A DNA stretch of 64,000 nucleotides from Streptacidiphilus albus JL83 (GTDB lineage Bacteria > Actinomycetota > Actinomycetes > Streptomycetales > Streptomycetaceae), in assembly GCF_000744705.1 (NCBI RefSeq), contig NZ_JQML01000001.1, positions 8,132,017-8,196,016 of the forward strand, written 5' to 3'. The translations under genes and the position numbers were made by a program. Below are positions 29,144 to 37,622 of the stretch, in pieces (the first letter of the stretch is position 1; each line of letters begins with the position of its first letter). The notes beneath the pieces are model-generated. The model saw nothing but the letters and a program-made list of their open reading frames with translations, did no database searches and was not told where the DNA came from.

Positions 29144-29155
29144 GGAGGTACCTCC
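29144..29155. promoter_or_regulatory. 12-bp palindrome over the ribosome binding site
   Basis: GGAGGTACCTCC is fully self-complementary and contains the SD of the first cassette gene. As RNA it would pair with itself and hide the SD; as DNA it could bind a dimeric repressor. Confidence 0.35.
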
Positions 29156-29254
29156 GAGCACGCTACTTGATTTGATCGACTGGGCTAAAGGCCCTGGTGG
29201 CGGCCCATTTTGGACACAAGGATGCCAGGTGGCCGCACGTCAAGATCACTGCCT

Positions 29255-29271
29255 GTAGCCCGTCGGGCTAC
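29255..29271. repeat. Short hairpin in the divergent region
   Basis: GTAGCCC and GGGCTAC (7-bp arms, loop GTC) lie midway between the divergent cassette and regulator genes. It may be a short transcription stop for either side. No U run is seen on either strand. Confidence 0.4.
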
Positions 29272-29306
29272 CTGTGGTAAGCATGCTCCCGTACTCTCGC
29301 CATGTG

Positions 29307-29346
29307 CAAGTTCCCCTGGCGAGCAATTGCTCGCCAGGGGAACTTG
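29307..29346. promoter_or_regulatory. Perfect 40-bp palindrome upstream of the XRE-DUF397 pair
   Basis: Two 20-bp arms without any spacer or mismatch; the left arm begins CAAGTTCCCC and the centre is GCAATTGC. It ends 63 bp before the XRE start and lies 166 bp from the cassette start. The most natural role is a high-affinity operator for the dimeric XRE protein; it could also form a cruciform. Confidence 0.6.
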
Positions 29347-29409
29347 GTTGAGATCCAGAGAGGGGGTGGCAGACTGTGCATCAACGCAACCCACCAGGGA
29401 GACTGAGCC

Positions 29410-30261
29410 ATGGACAGCCCGACTGTGCTCCGGCGTAGGATCGGCACGGAGTTGGGCAAGTTGCGCGCGTCACGCTCGATGCAGGCCAAGGAAGTTGCTC
29501 AGGCGCTTGGCTGGTCTGCGTCCAAGCTGAGCCGGATCGAGAGCGGCAACGTCACGCTTCAAGACAAGGACGCCAGGCGGCTGCTCGCCCACTACGGTGT
29601 CGACGACCCAGAGCAGGTGAAGCAGTTCATCAGCCTGACGCGGCAAAGCCGCCAGCAGGGCTGGTGGCACGCCTATGGTGATGCTCTGCCTGAATGGTTT
29701 CGTGCATACATCGGACTTGAGGCGGATGCGAAGAAAATCGTCACTGTCCAATGTGAACTAGTGCCGGGTCTTCTGCAGACCGAGCAGTACGCCCGCGCAG
29801 TTATCCGAGCCATGAATCCCATGGAAACGTCGGAGGAGATCGAGCGTCGCGTCGATCTTCGCATGGAGCGTCAGCAGATTCTTGACCGCACTGATCCACC
29901 TCAGCTGTGGGTAATCATCGGCGAAGCTGTCATAAGGCGACCGATTGGCAGCGCCAAAATCATGGGCGACCAGCTGGAGCATCTGGCAGACATGGCGGAC
30001 AGGCATCCGAATATTACGGTCCAGGTGCTTCCGTTTTCTGCTGGTGCCCACGTCGCTATGGGCTCATCATTCTCGCTTCTCTCCTTCAGTGACATCCCTG
30101 GGAGCGTTGCCTACTCCGAGGCCATCACGAGCAGCATCTACACTGATCGGCCGACCGAGATCGCGCGTCATGAGGAAATCATTCAGCGTCTCATGGCGTC
30201 GTCAGTGCAACCGGAGAGATCCATCTCATGGTTGAGGGAAGTAAAAGAGGAGTTCAAATGA
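29410..30261 (+). CDS. XRE family regulator, Scr1/DUF5753 antitoxin-like
   Basis: 283 residues. N-terminal HTH_31/XRE domain (about 10-75: ELGKLRASRSMQAKEVAQAL, WSASKLSRIESG). The DUF5753 domain (about 85-275) has ELVPGLLQTEQYARAVI, LWVIIGEAVIRRPIG and VLPFSAGAHVAMGSSFSLL. These are the marks of the abundant actinobacterial WhiJ/Scr1-like regulators, which pair with a small DUF397 partner and tune development or antibiotic genes. The stop overlaps the DUF397 start by 4 bp. Codons are clearly less GC3-biased than in flanking core genes, suggesting later acquisition. Confidence 0.93.
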   Translation: MDSPTVLRRRIGTELGKLRASRSMQAKEVAQALGWSASKLSRIESGNVTLQDKDARRLLAHYGVDDPEQVKQFISLTRQSRQQGWWHAYGDALPEWFRAYIGLEADAKKIVTVQCELVPGLLQTEQYARAVIRAMNPMETSEEIERRVDLRMERQQILDRTDPPQLWVIIGEAVIRRPIGSAKIMGDQLEHLADMADRHPNITVQVLPFSAGAHVAMGSSFSLLSFSDIPGSVAYSEAITSSIYTDRPTEIARHEEIIQRLMASSVQPERSISWLREVKEEFK

Positions 30262-30464
30262 AGTCCGGAAATCCAGTCCTCAAGTGGCGCAAGAGCACCT
30301 ACAGCAATGGTCAGGGCGACTGTGTTGAGGTAGCTGACGACTGTGCAGGCATTGTTCCTGTTCGTGACAGCAAAGACCCCGAGGGTCCGTCCCTCGTTTT
30401 CGCCTCCGCTGCCTTCGCTTCCTTCGTTGCTGCCATCAAGGCCGGAGAGTTCCCAGTGAGTTGA
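30258..30464 (+). CDS. DUF397 small acidic partner protein
   Basis: 68 residues. WRKSTYSNGQGDCVEVADDC and PVRDSKDPEGPSLVFASAAF are the two conserved blocks of DUF397. Coupled to the XRE gene (ATGA), with SD GAGGAG (30247-30252). DUF397 proteins are proposed partners or antagonists of Scr1/WhiJ-type regulators; an enzymatic role is not known. Length is normal. Confidence 0.93.
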   Translation: MKSGNPVLKWRKSTYSNGQGDCVEVADDCAGIVPVRDSKDPEGPSLVFASAAFASFVAAIKAGEFPVS

Positions 30465-30482
30465 TTCCCACCGGGAAACAGG

Positions 30483-30534
30483 GAGCCTCCTTATTCGTTC
30501 CGCAGGCAGGGACGGAGGAGGCTCTTTTGTGTTT
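30483..30534 (+). terminator. Intrinsic terminator after DUF397
   Basis: GAGCCTCC (30483-30490) pairs with GGAGGCTC (30517-30524), with extra pairing inside the loop, followed by TTTTGTGTTT. It lies 19 bp after the stop. Confidence 0.8.
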
Positions 30535-30757
30535 GCGCAGATTCTCGAATGCGCAACTCCTCGCCTATTGACGCCTATCGCTGAATCGGTCCCACCGTGT
30601 TTAAGTGCGATTGCCTCCGGCGGGGGCGCTTCGGCACCGGGGGCGGGCGGCTGTGCCCGCGCGTGACCGTCTGGTGATGGCAGACGGGACGGCAGCCGGG
30701 GCGTGTTGTGGTACCTGCGGAGCCTGAGGCCGGCTGCGGGTCGTAGTGGTAGAAGAC

Positions 30758-30979
30758 TCATACCAAACTACATTCGGCAAAGCATTGCAGCGGATTGTCG
30801 TCGAAGTTGTCGGGCTGCTGGTAGACCTTCCAGGAGATCCCGGCGGCCTGCAGTCGCTCGGGGTAGGTCGTCCAGCCGTAGCCCTTCTCGCTGTTGTCGG
30901 TGACCGGCCCGCCGGCCCGGCCGTTGGGGTCGATCATCCCGGACCACAGGTAGAGCCGGTTGGGGTTGGTCGGCGCCAT
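30758..30979 (-). pseudogene. Phospholipase C/phosphoesterase fragment
   Basis: About 70 codons with the sequence PTNPNRLYLWSGMIDPNGRA, then DNSEKGYGWTTYPERLQAAG and ISWKVYQQ, unmistakably the middle of a non-haemolytic phospholipase C-type phosphoesterase (PF04185; full length about 450-700 residues). The start and the C-terminal two thirds are missing, and the frame ends in unrelated codons at 30758. It lies directly upstream of the araC-type gene, so it marks a deletion or insertion scar. Confidence 0.75.
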
Positions 30980-31115
30980 GGTGGCCGCCCAGGCTTCCTT
31001 GGTATGTCCATGTCGCCTTGTAGGAAGGCGACCTTGCGCGACGGCCTTGTCGGGCCCACGGCCACAGGCGCAGGATGGCGCCATCGGACCGGTGGTCCAC
31101 GGGGGTGGGAGCAGG

Positions 31116-31946
31116 ATGCATTCGCAGACAGGCGTCGAGGACGACCGCGAACTGGTGAGCGCCGACCCCTGTCCCGGCCTGCGCGGACCGGTGATCGGGT
31201 ACCAGGGTTTCCGCTACGGCCGGATGCCGCCGATCCAGCGGCTGCTGATGCCTTCGCCGATCGTGCGGGTGATGTTCGGGTTCGGTGCTCCGGTCCTGAC
31301 CATGGACACGGTGGCGCGGGCGTCGGCCTCCGTGCTCTCACTGGCGTCGCCGCTGAAACTGACGGCCACCGTCGGCCACCACACCGGCCGGGTCCACGGA
31401 CTCGTCGTGCAGATGACACCGATCGGGGCGTACCGGATCTTCGGCGTGCCGATGTCCGAGTGGAACGAGCCGTTCCTGGACCCGGTCCACCTCTTCGACC
31501 GCTCCCTGGCCGGGCTGCCGGAACGGCTGGCCGAATGTCCGAGCTGGGCCGGGCGCTTCGCCCTGCTCGACCGGCTGCTCACGGCCAGGCTGGTCGAAGC
31601 GCCCCGCTGCTCGCCGGAGGTGGCCTACGCCTGGCGCCAGCTGCGGGCCACACGGGGGCGGATGCCCGTGCGTGAGCTGGCCGCCGCCACCGGTTGGAGC
31701 AGGCGGCACCTGGAGCGGAAGTTCCGGGAACAGGTCGGCCGGCCGCCGAAGGCCGCCGCGCAGATCCTGCGGCTCTGGACGGCCCTGCAACTCCAGGAGC
31801 TGGGACTGCCGTTGGCCAGGGTCGCGGCGGACGCCGGGTTCCACGACCAGGCGCACTTCAACCATGTCTTCCGGGCCATGGTCGGCTCGCCGCCCACCCG
31901 CAGCCGGGTGGAGCGGGTGTTCTGGGACGGCGCGGCCGACCGCTGA
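31116..31946 (+). CDS. AraC family transcriptional regulator
   Basis: 276 residues from the ATG at 31116 (MHSQTGVEDDRELV), SD GGGAG a few nt upstream. The N-terminal ligand-type region (about 20-165) is of the DUF6597/urea-regulator kind, with AYRIFGVPMSEW. The C-terminal double HTH (about 180-265) has MPVRELAAATGWSRRHLERK and ARVAADAGFHDQAHFNHVFR. The signal and targets are unknown. The convergent MFS exporter gene may be a target, but no shared operator is visible. Confidence 0.9.
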   Translation: MHSQTGVEDDRELVSADPCPGLRGPVIGYQGFRYGRMPPIQRLLMPSPIVRVMFGFGAPVLTMDTVARASASVLSLASPLKLTATVGHHTGRVHGLVVQMTPIGAYRIFGVPMSEWNEPFLDPVHLFDRSLAGLPERLAECPSWAGRFALLDRLLTARLVEAPRCSPEVAYAWRQLRATRGRMPVRELAAATGWSRRHLERKFREQVGRPPKAAAQILRLWTALQLQELGLPLARVAADAGFHDQAHFNHVFRAMVGSPPTRSRVERVFWDGAADR

Positions 31947-31996
31947 CGGAACCCCGACGGCCCCACCGCGGGCGGGTGGAGCCGGAGCGGCGGGGG

Positions 31997-33448
31997 TCAG
32001 CGACGGGGCAGGAGGAGGCGGGAGAGGACGGCGGTGGCGAGGAGGAGTGCGCCCACGGCCAGGAGGCCGAAGCGCATCCCCGAGAGGGAGAAGCCGCCGC
32101 CGGAGCCGGTGAGCAGGCTGCCGAAGAGCGCGACGGCGAGTGCACCGCCGGTCTGCCGGATGGAGTTGAGCAGCCCCGACGCGGTCCCGGCGCGTTCCCC
32201 GGGGACGGCGTCCATCAGCAGCGCGGTCAGCGCCGGCACCGCGAGCGCCCCGCCGATGCTCAACGGCAGCAGCAGGACCAGCACCAGCCACACCGGGGTG
32301 TGCGCCGCCAGCGGCAGCATGGCCAGCATCGCTGCCGCGAAGACCAGCTGCCCGGCGACGATCACCGGCCGCCGTCCTATCCGCTCCGCCAGCCGGGGCG
32401 AGACCAGGTTGGTCGCCGTCACCACCGCCGACATCGGGACGAACATCAGCCCGGCCGTGATCCCCGACATTCCGCGCAGCTGCTGGTAGTACAGCCCGAG
32501 GATGAAGATTCCGCCGTAGAAGGCGGCGTTGACGGCGAAGCCGACCGCCAGCGGGACCGAGACCTCACGGTTCGTCAGCAGGCCGAGCGGGACCATGGGT
32601 TGGCGGTGCCTGGCCTCGATCGTACGGAAGGCGCAGCCGGAGCCGATGGCGACTGCGGCGGCGGCCAGCACGGGACCGCTGGTCCAGCCCAGGTGGCCGC
32701 CCTCGATCACCGCGAAGGCCAGGCCGGCCAGGGCGAGTACCGCGGTGAGCTGGCCCCCGCCGTCCAGTGCGGCGGGACGGCGCGGGGATCGCGGCACCCG
32801 GACCAGCAGGCCCAGGATCACCGCGCCCACCGGGAGGTTGAGCAGGAAGACCGCCCGCCAGCTGACCTCCTGGGTGAGCAGCCCGCCCAGCACCGGGCCC
32901 GCGGCCATCGCCACCGAGCCGCCGACGGTCCACAGCGCGATGGCGCGGGCGCGGGCCCGGGCGTCGTCGTAGGCCTGCCGGATCAGCGACAGCGAGGCCG
33001 GCATCACGACCGCGGCGGCCCCGCCCTGCACCACGCGGGTGGCGACCAGGACGCCGATGCCGGGCGCGAGCGCGCAGCCGAGGGAGGCGAGGGTGAACAG
33101 GGCGACACCCCAGGCGTAGGCGCGGCGGGCGCCGGCACGGTCGGCGAGGGCGCCGGCGGAGAGCATCAGGGCCGCGAACATCAGGGTGTACGCGTCCACC
33201 ACCCACTGCAGCCCGGCCATCCCGCCGCTGAGGGAGCCCTGGATCGCCGGCAGTGCGATGTTCACGGCCGAGACGTCGATGGTGATCACCGTGAACCCGA
33301 GCAGCGAGGCGACCAGCGCGACGCCGCTCCGCCGCCGGGGCACGGCTGGTCGGGCCCGATCCGGCGGGCGTCGCTGGACCGGCGGCGCCGAGCCCTCGGG
33401 GGCGTACCCGGGAGCGGCGACGGTGGACCGGGGCTGGCTGCTCGACAT
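31997..33448 (-). CDS. MFS transporter, DHA2 (EmrB/QacA) family
   Basis: Proton-driven drug exporter, 483 residues with about 14 membrane helices. Markers: IDVSAVNIALPAIQGSLSG in the first helices (motif D1), GALADRAGARRAY (motif A), ALWTVGGSVAMAAGPVLGGL (motif C of antiporters) and SWRAVFLLNLPVGAV. The N-terminus is a 40-residue hydrophilic Pro/Arg-rich extension. Divergent from the XRE-type gene at 33698 with 249 bp between starts, so that regulator is its probable controller. Confidence 0.92.
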   Translation of the reverse strand: MSSSQPRSTVAAPGYAPEGSAPPVQRRPPDRARPAVPRRRSGVALVASLLGFTVITIDVSAVNIALPAIQGSLSGGMAGLQWVVDAYTLMFAALMLSAGALADRAGARRAYAWGVALFTLASLGCALAPGIGVLVATRVVQGGAAAVVMPASLSLIRQAYDDARARARAIALWTVGGSVAMAAGPVLGGLLTQEVSWRAVFLLNLPVGAVILGLLVRVPRSPRRPAALDGGGQLTAVLALAGLAFAVIEGGHLGWTSGPVLAAAAVAIGSGCAFRTIEARHRQPMVPLGLLTNREVSVPLAVGFAVNAAFYGGIFILGLYYQQLRGMSGITAGLMFVPMSAVVTATNLVSPRLAERIGRRPVIVAGQLVFAAAMLAMLPLAAHTPVWLVLVLLLPLSIGGALAVPALTALLMDAVPGERAGTASGLLNSIRQTGGALAVALFGSLLTGSGGGFSLSGMRFGLLAVGALLLATAVLSRLLLPRR

Positions 33449-33697
33449 GGCGAATCCCTTGGGAGGAGGAGTGCGGTTGACGGTCGGTCAGAGATGGACG
33501 GGCGGGCGGCGACAGTTCGCCCGGGCTGCGGTCCGGTGTCCTGCACCCCCTGGGCCACGGCGATCGCGCCGCCCGCTCCGGATCAACTATGCGTCCGCAC
33601 CGGGACCGTCCGGCAGACCGCGCTGTGCCGGTGGTGCGGCGTTCCAGGCCCTGGCACACCCCCCCAACGCTCCGCGGCCGCCTGCGACAATGGCGGG

Positions 33698-34642
33698 ATG
33701 GCAGCAGCAGCGGACACGCGGGGCACTGAGCTCGGCAGGTATCTGAAGGCCCGCAGGGCGCAGGTGCGCCCGGAGGAGGCCGGCCTCCCGGCCGGTGCGG
33801 GCGTACGCCGCACTCCCGGGCTGCGCCGGGAGGAGTTGGCCGTGCTGGCCGGGGTGAGCGTCGACTATTACATCCGGCTGGAGCGCGGCCGGGAGACCAA
33901 CCCCTCGCCGGCCGTGGTGGACGCCCTCGGCCGCGCCCTGCGGCTGCGCGGTGATGCCTACGAACGCCTGCACGAGCTCGCGGAGCTGGCCTCGGGCCGG
34001 TTCTCCGAGCTGTCGGCCTGCTCGGACCACACCGTCCGCGACTCGGTCCTGCGGATGCTGGAGTCGGTGCGCCCACTGCCCGCCTATGTGGTGAGCCGCT
34101 ACAACCGGGTCCTGGCCGCGAACCCACCCGGCCGCCGACTGCTGCCCGGACTCTGGGACTGGCCGGAGGACCAGCGCAATCTGACCCGCTATCTCTTCCT
34201 CCACCCGCTCGGCCGGACGCTCTACGAGCCGTGGGCGGAGACGGTCGCGCTCTCGGTGGCGCATCTGCGCAAGGTGGCCGGCGCCGACCCGGACGACCCC
34301 GAGCTGACCGTGCTCGTCGGCGAACTGGTGCTGAAGTCACCGGAGTTCGCACGCCTCTGGGAGCGGTACGACGTCTGCGAGCGCGGCGGCGGGCAGAAGT
34401 CCTTCCAGCATCCGAAGGTCGGACCGATGACCCTGACCTACGAGGTCATGCAGCTGGCCCGGACGGGCGGCCAGCGGATGGTGGTCTACCAGGCAGCCCC
34501 CGGCACCCCGGACGAGGAGGCCATGCTCCGCCTGGAGTCCGTGGACGCCCACCCGCAGCCGACGCCGGTCGGCCACCCGGAACCGGCCGCCGGACCCGCA
34601 CCCGCCGCCGCCCCGGCCCGGACCCACGCCCCCGTCGGCTGA
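33698..34642 (+). CDS. XRE regulator with MmyB-like ligand domain
   Basis: 314 residues. The XRE domain (about 8-80) has LRREELAVLAGVSVDYYIRL and RGRETNPSPAVVDALGRAL. It is followed by the MmyB-like/PAS-type ligand domain (about 105-270: YVVSRYNRVLAANPPGRRLL, RNLTRYLFLHP, LTLTYEVMQLARTGGQRMVV). These regulators usually repress a neighbouring oxidoreductase or exporter. The ATG at 33698 lacks a clear SD (GGCGGG adjoins it), so initiation may be leaderless or further upstream. The last 40 residues are a Pro/Ala-rich tail unlike the family. Confidence 0.88.
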   Translation: MAAAADTRGTELGRYLKARRAQVRPEEAGLPAGAGVRRTPGLRREELAVLAGVSVDYYIRLERGRETNPSPAVVDALGRALRLRGDAYERLHELAELASGRFSELSACSDHTVRDSVLRMLESVRPLPAYVVSRYNRVLAANPPGRRLLPGLWDWPEDQRNLTRYLFLHPLGRTLYEPWAETVALSVAHLRKVAGADPDDPELTVLVGELVLKSPEFARLWERYDVCERGGGQKSFQHPKVGPMTLTYEVMQLARTGGQRMVVYQAAPGTPDEEAMLRLESVDAHPQPTPVGHPEPAAGPAPAAAPARTHAPVG

Positions 34643-34663
34643 CCCCGTGCTGTCGCCGCTCCG

Positions 34664-35443
34664 CTACCCGCCGAGGCTGTCGCGGCGGCACTGCTCGCCC
34701 AGCAGTGCTCCACCGAAGAACACGAACCCCACGGCCACCATCCAGGTCACGACGGTGAGTACGGTGCCCACCGAGCCGTAGGTCGCGGCGGTGGACACCA
34801 CCATGGAGGTGAACACCAGCTTGGAGAATCCGAGCAGGCCGATCATCCCGAGGGTGGTGAGGACGGCGCCGGGCAGGAGCGCACGCCAGGACACCCTTCT
34901 GCCGAGGAGAACCCACGGCCCCCACCAGAACAGCAGGGTCCAGAGCAGCGCGCGGACGACCCCCGTCCACGGCGCCGGGATGTGCGAGATGAAGGTCTCC
35001 GCGTAGAACACGCCGGTCAGAGCCGCGAGCCACAGCACCTGTTGCCACAGGCGATGCAGCATCCGCGGTGGCAGGTCCCAGATCTTCTCGTAGCCGGTCT
35101 GCACGCTGGAGGCGAAGGTCTGGCCGAACACGCACACGATCGCCAGGCCGAGCGCGTCGGTGCTGCTCAGCACCCGGAGCGACGGTGCGAACAGACGTTT
35201 CACGGTGCGTTCCGACTGTCCGGACAGACCCATGGCGCTGGAGACCCACTGTCCGAAGCCGCCGTACTCCACCGGAGAGACCGCAGCGATGACGATCAGC
35301 AGGGGCATCAGGGCCACGAAGCCGAGCGCGGCGAAGCCCAGCGCCCGGTGCATCAACTCGACCCGGGAGGAGCGTCGGTACAGCCGAACAAGGCGGGCAC
35401 CGGCCGGACTCTCGACCCAGGCGCTCGCTTGTCGGGCCCTCAT
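34664..35443 (-). CDS. YihY/BrkB-type membrane protein
   Basis: 259 residues from the ATG at 35443 (MRARQASAWVESP), SD GGAGGG 10 nt upstream. About six membrane helices. ALGFAALGFVALMPLLIVIA, VQTGYEKIWDLPPR and the ending TWMVAVGFVFFGGALLGEQC fit the YihY/BrkB (virulence factor BrkB) family. Formerly called ribonuclease BN by mistake; the true function is unknown. Convergent with the XRE gene. Confidence 0.8.
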   Translation of the reverse strand: MRARQASAWVESPAGARLVRLYRRSSRVELMHRALGFAALGFVALMPLLIVIAAVSPVEYGGFGQWVSSAMGLSGQSERTVKRLFAPSLRVLSSTDALGLAIVCVFGQTFASSVQTGYEKIWDLPPRMLHRLWQQVLWLAALTGVFYAETFISHIPAPWTGVVRALLWTLLFWWGPWVLLGRRVSWRALLPGAVLTTLGMIGLLGFSKLVFTSMVVSTAATYGSVGTVLTVVTWMVAVGFVFFGGALLGEQCRRDSLGG

Positions 35444-35651
35444 ACCTGCTTGCCCTCCGGGACGACAGTGATGCCGCGATCGTACGCACGCCGGGCGCAC
35501 AGGACCCGGTGGCGCGCGAGGGAGCTCGTGGAGTGTCGCGGCGCGGCCCACCCGTTCAGGTCAGGTCGGCCGCTGCGGCGCGCGCAGGCGCGTGAAGGTG
35601 CGCGAAGGTGCGTGCGGGCGCGTGAACCGAACCGGCCGGGCGGGGCGTGGC

Positions 35652-36563
35652 TCAGCCGGCGACCCGCAGGTAGTGCGCCCAGTAGCCCTGCAGCTCGCCG
35701 TAGCCGGAGGCGAGCCGGCGAAACTCCGGCTCGTCGACCGGGTGCCCGTACGTTCGGGAGGCGGCGCGGGCCAGCTCGCGGTCGTAACCGATGTGCTCCA
35801 TCCGGCCGAGCCCACGGATCAGCAGGAAGGAGGCCGACCAGGGGCCGATGCCGGGCAGGTCGAGGATGCGTTCGCGGACCGCGCCGTGGTCGCCGCCGCG
35901 AAGGAAGCCCTCGTCCAGGTCCAGCCAGCGGCGGATCGATCCGTGGAGGAAGCCGGCCTTGCGCCGGTTGCCGATCAGGGCGGTCAGCTCGTCCTCGTCC
36001 AGGGCCGCCAACTGCTCGGCCTCCGGGAACGCCCACAGCACCCGGCCGTCCAGTTCCATCCGGTTGCCCACGGCCTCCACCAGCGACTGCTTCATGGCCC
36101 TGGCCACCGGCATCGGGACGCGCTGGCACAGGATCGCCCAGCACAGCAGCTCGAACGGCGAAGGGAACTTGACCTGGTGGTAGCCGTACAGCCGCTCGGC
36201 CACCCGCTGGAACGCCGGATCGCGCCGCGCGGCGGCGTACAGCGGCGACAGGTCGTCGTCCAGACCGAGATAGAAGCTCAGCCGGTCGGCGGCGGCGTCG
36301 GCGGTCGGCCCGTCGATCGGGACGTCCGCCGTCAGCTCGCAGTCCAGACCGGCGCCTCCGGCTGCGGCGGTGAGCCGTGCGGCCAGTGTGGTGGAGTTGC
36401 CGCGCAGGGCGAGCGTCAGCGCCGCACCCGAATGGCCCTGCTGCCCGGTCATCGCCGGAAAGGAACCGATGAAGGCGAGCGAGGCGCCGAAGTCGAAGGG
36501 GGCCCGCGCCGGGAGGTGCAGGCTGACGGCGGACCGGTGCCGAGTGGTGGCGGTGCTGCTCAT
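35652..36563 (-). CDS. DNA-3-methyladenine glycosylase (AlkA-type, HhH-GPD)
   Basis: Base-excision repair glycosylase, 303 residues. N-terminal AlkA-like beta region (about 10-110). The helix-hairpin-helix is LPGIGPWSASFLLIRGLG, followed by MEHIGYDRELARAAS, in which the Asp is the likely catalytic residue of the HhH-GPD group. KFPSPFELLCWAILCQRVP is the usual start of the GPD domain. Divergent from the WYL regulator with a dyad between them, suggesting that this regulator controls it. Confidence 0.85.
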   Translation of the reverse strand: MSSTATTRHRSAVSLHLPARAPFDFGASLAFIGSFPAMTGQQGHSGAALTLALRGNSTTLAARLTAAAGGAGLDCELTADVPIDGPTADAAADRLSFYLGLDDDLSPLYAAARRDPAFQRVAERLYGYHQVKFPSPFELLCWAILCQRVPMPVARAMKQSLVEAVGNRMELDGRVLWAFPEAEQLAALDEDELTALIGNRRKAGFLHGSIRRWLDLDEGFLRGGDHGAVRERILDLPGIGPWSASFLLIRGLGRMEHIGYDRELARAASRTYGHPVDEPEFRRLASGYGELQGYWAHYLRVAG

Positions 36564-36614
36564 GGGTCTGTCCTCCGGAGATCTCGATGCTTGTCCGGGA
36601 CCACCGTCCCGCTG

Positions 36615-36645
36615 AAACCTGACATCGCCCGTCAGGTTTTATGCT
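36615..36645. promoter_or_regulatory. Operator-promoter between alkA-like and WYL genes
   Basis: AAACCTGAC and GTCAGGTTT are perfect 9-bp arms 7 bp apart (36615-36639). CTGACA inside the left arm and TATGCT (36640-36645) form a -35/-10 pair (spacer 15) for the WYL gene, whose ATG at 36654 is then 8 bp beyond the -10 box, which would make it leaderless. The dyad covers this promoter, so autorepression is likely. Confidence 0.6.
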
Positions 36646-36653
36646 GGGTTCCC

Positions 36654-37622
36654 ATGAAGGCTGACCGGCTGCTCTCGATCATGCTGCTGCTGCAGACCCG
36701 GGGCCGGGTGACGGCCGTGGAACTGGCCGAGCGGCTGGAGGTCTCGGTCCGCACCGTCTACCGGGACGTCGAGGCGCTCTCCACGGCCGGCGTGCCGGTA
36801 TGGACCGAACGCGGACGCAACGGCGGCATCCGGCTGCTGGTCGGCTACCGCACCGACGTGACCGGGCTGACCCACGACGAGGCACGGGCGCTGTTCGTGC
36901 TCACCGCCGACGGGACGCATGATGCGCTCGGCCTCGGCAACGCCATCGACTCCGCGCTGCGCAAGGTCATGGCGGCACTCCCGGCGCCCTACCGGGCGGA
37001 CGCGGAACGCACCAGTGAACGCATCCTGGTCGACCCCGCCCGCTGGCGCGCGGCCCCGGCCGCGCCCACGGGCGTCGAGCCGGCCGAGCTCCAGCAGGCC
37101 GTCTTCACCGACCGCCGGCTGGAACTGGTGTACCGGCACAGCGGCAGTACCGAGCCGCGTGGCTACACCGTGGACCCTTACGGCCTGGTCAGCAAGGCCG
37201 GGGTCTGGTATCTGGTGGCCGACCGGGACGGCGGGCCGCAGCTGTTCCGGGCGGACCGGGTGCGGTCCGCGACGACCACCTCCGAACCGGTCCGCCGCCG
37301 CCCGGGCCAGGGCCTGGCCGAGGTCTGGTCCGAGCTGCGCGAACAGGTCGAGCGCAGCTCGGACGCGGTGCTGGTCCGCTGCCTGGTCCGGTGCACCCGG
37401 CTGGACATGTTCCTGCGGATCCAGTCGGCCAACCTGCTCGGCGCCCCCGAGCAGCCGACCCCCGGCGCCGACTGGACCGTGCTTCACCTGGGCTTTCCCG
37501 CCCTACCCGCCGTCCGCGCGCTGCTGGTCCACGGCACCGACGTCGAGGTCCTCGATCCGCCCGAGGCCCGGGCCGAGCTCGCCGCCGCAGCCGCCGGGGT
37601 GGCTGCCCTCTACGGCGGCTGA
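36654..37622 (+). CDS. YafY-type HTH-WYL transcriptional regulator
   Basis: 322 residues. HTH_11 domain (about 1-60: RVTAVELAERLEVSVRTVYR). WYL domain (about 140-215) with VDPYGLVSKAGVWYLVADRD and LFRADRV, followed by a WCX domain. The ATG at 36654 has no SD and lies right after a -10 box, so translation is probably leaderless. The dyad in the promoter is the likely binding site. It may sense nucleic acid or a nucleotide signal, as proposed for WYL domains. The adjacent AlkA-type repair gene is the obvious target. Confidence 0.9.
   Translation: MKADRLLSIMLLLQTRGRVTAVELAERLEVSVRTVYRDVEALSTAGVPVWTERGRNGGIRLLVGYRTDVTGLTHDEARALFVLTADGTHDALGLGNAIDSALRKVMAALPAPYRADAERTSERILVDPARWRAAPAAPTGVEPAELQQAVFTDRRLELVYRHSGSTEPRGYTVDPYGLVSKAGVWYLVADRDGGPQLFRADRVRSATTTSEPVRRRPGQGLAEVWSELREQVERSSDAVLVRCLVRCTRLDMFLRIQSANLLGAPEQPTPGADWTVLHLGFPALPAVRALLVHGTDVEVLDPPEARAELAAAAAGVAALYGG

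Noticed and set aside
31694..33697. Long plus-strand frame leading into the XRE-type gene
   Set aside because: Antisense to the MFS transporter; only the part from 33698 carries real domains.
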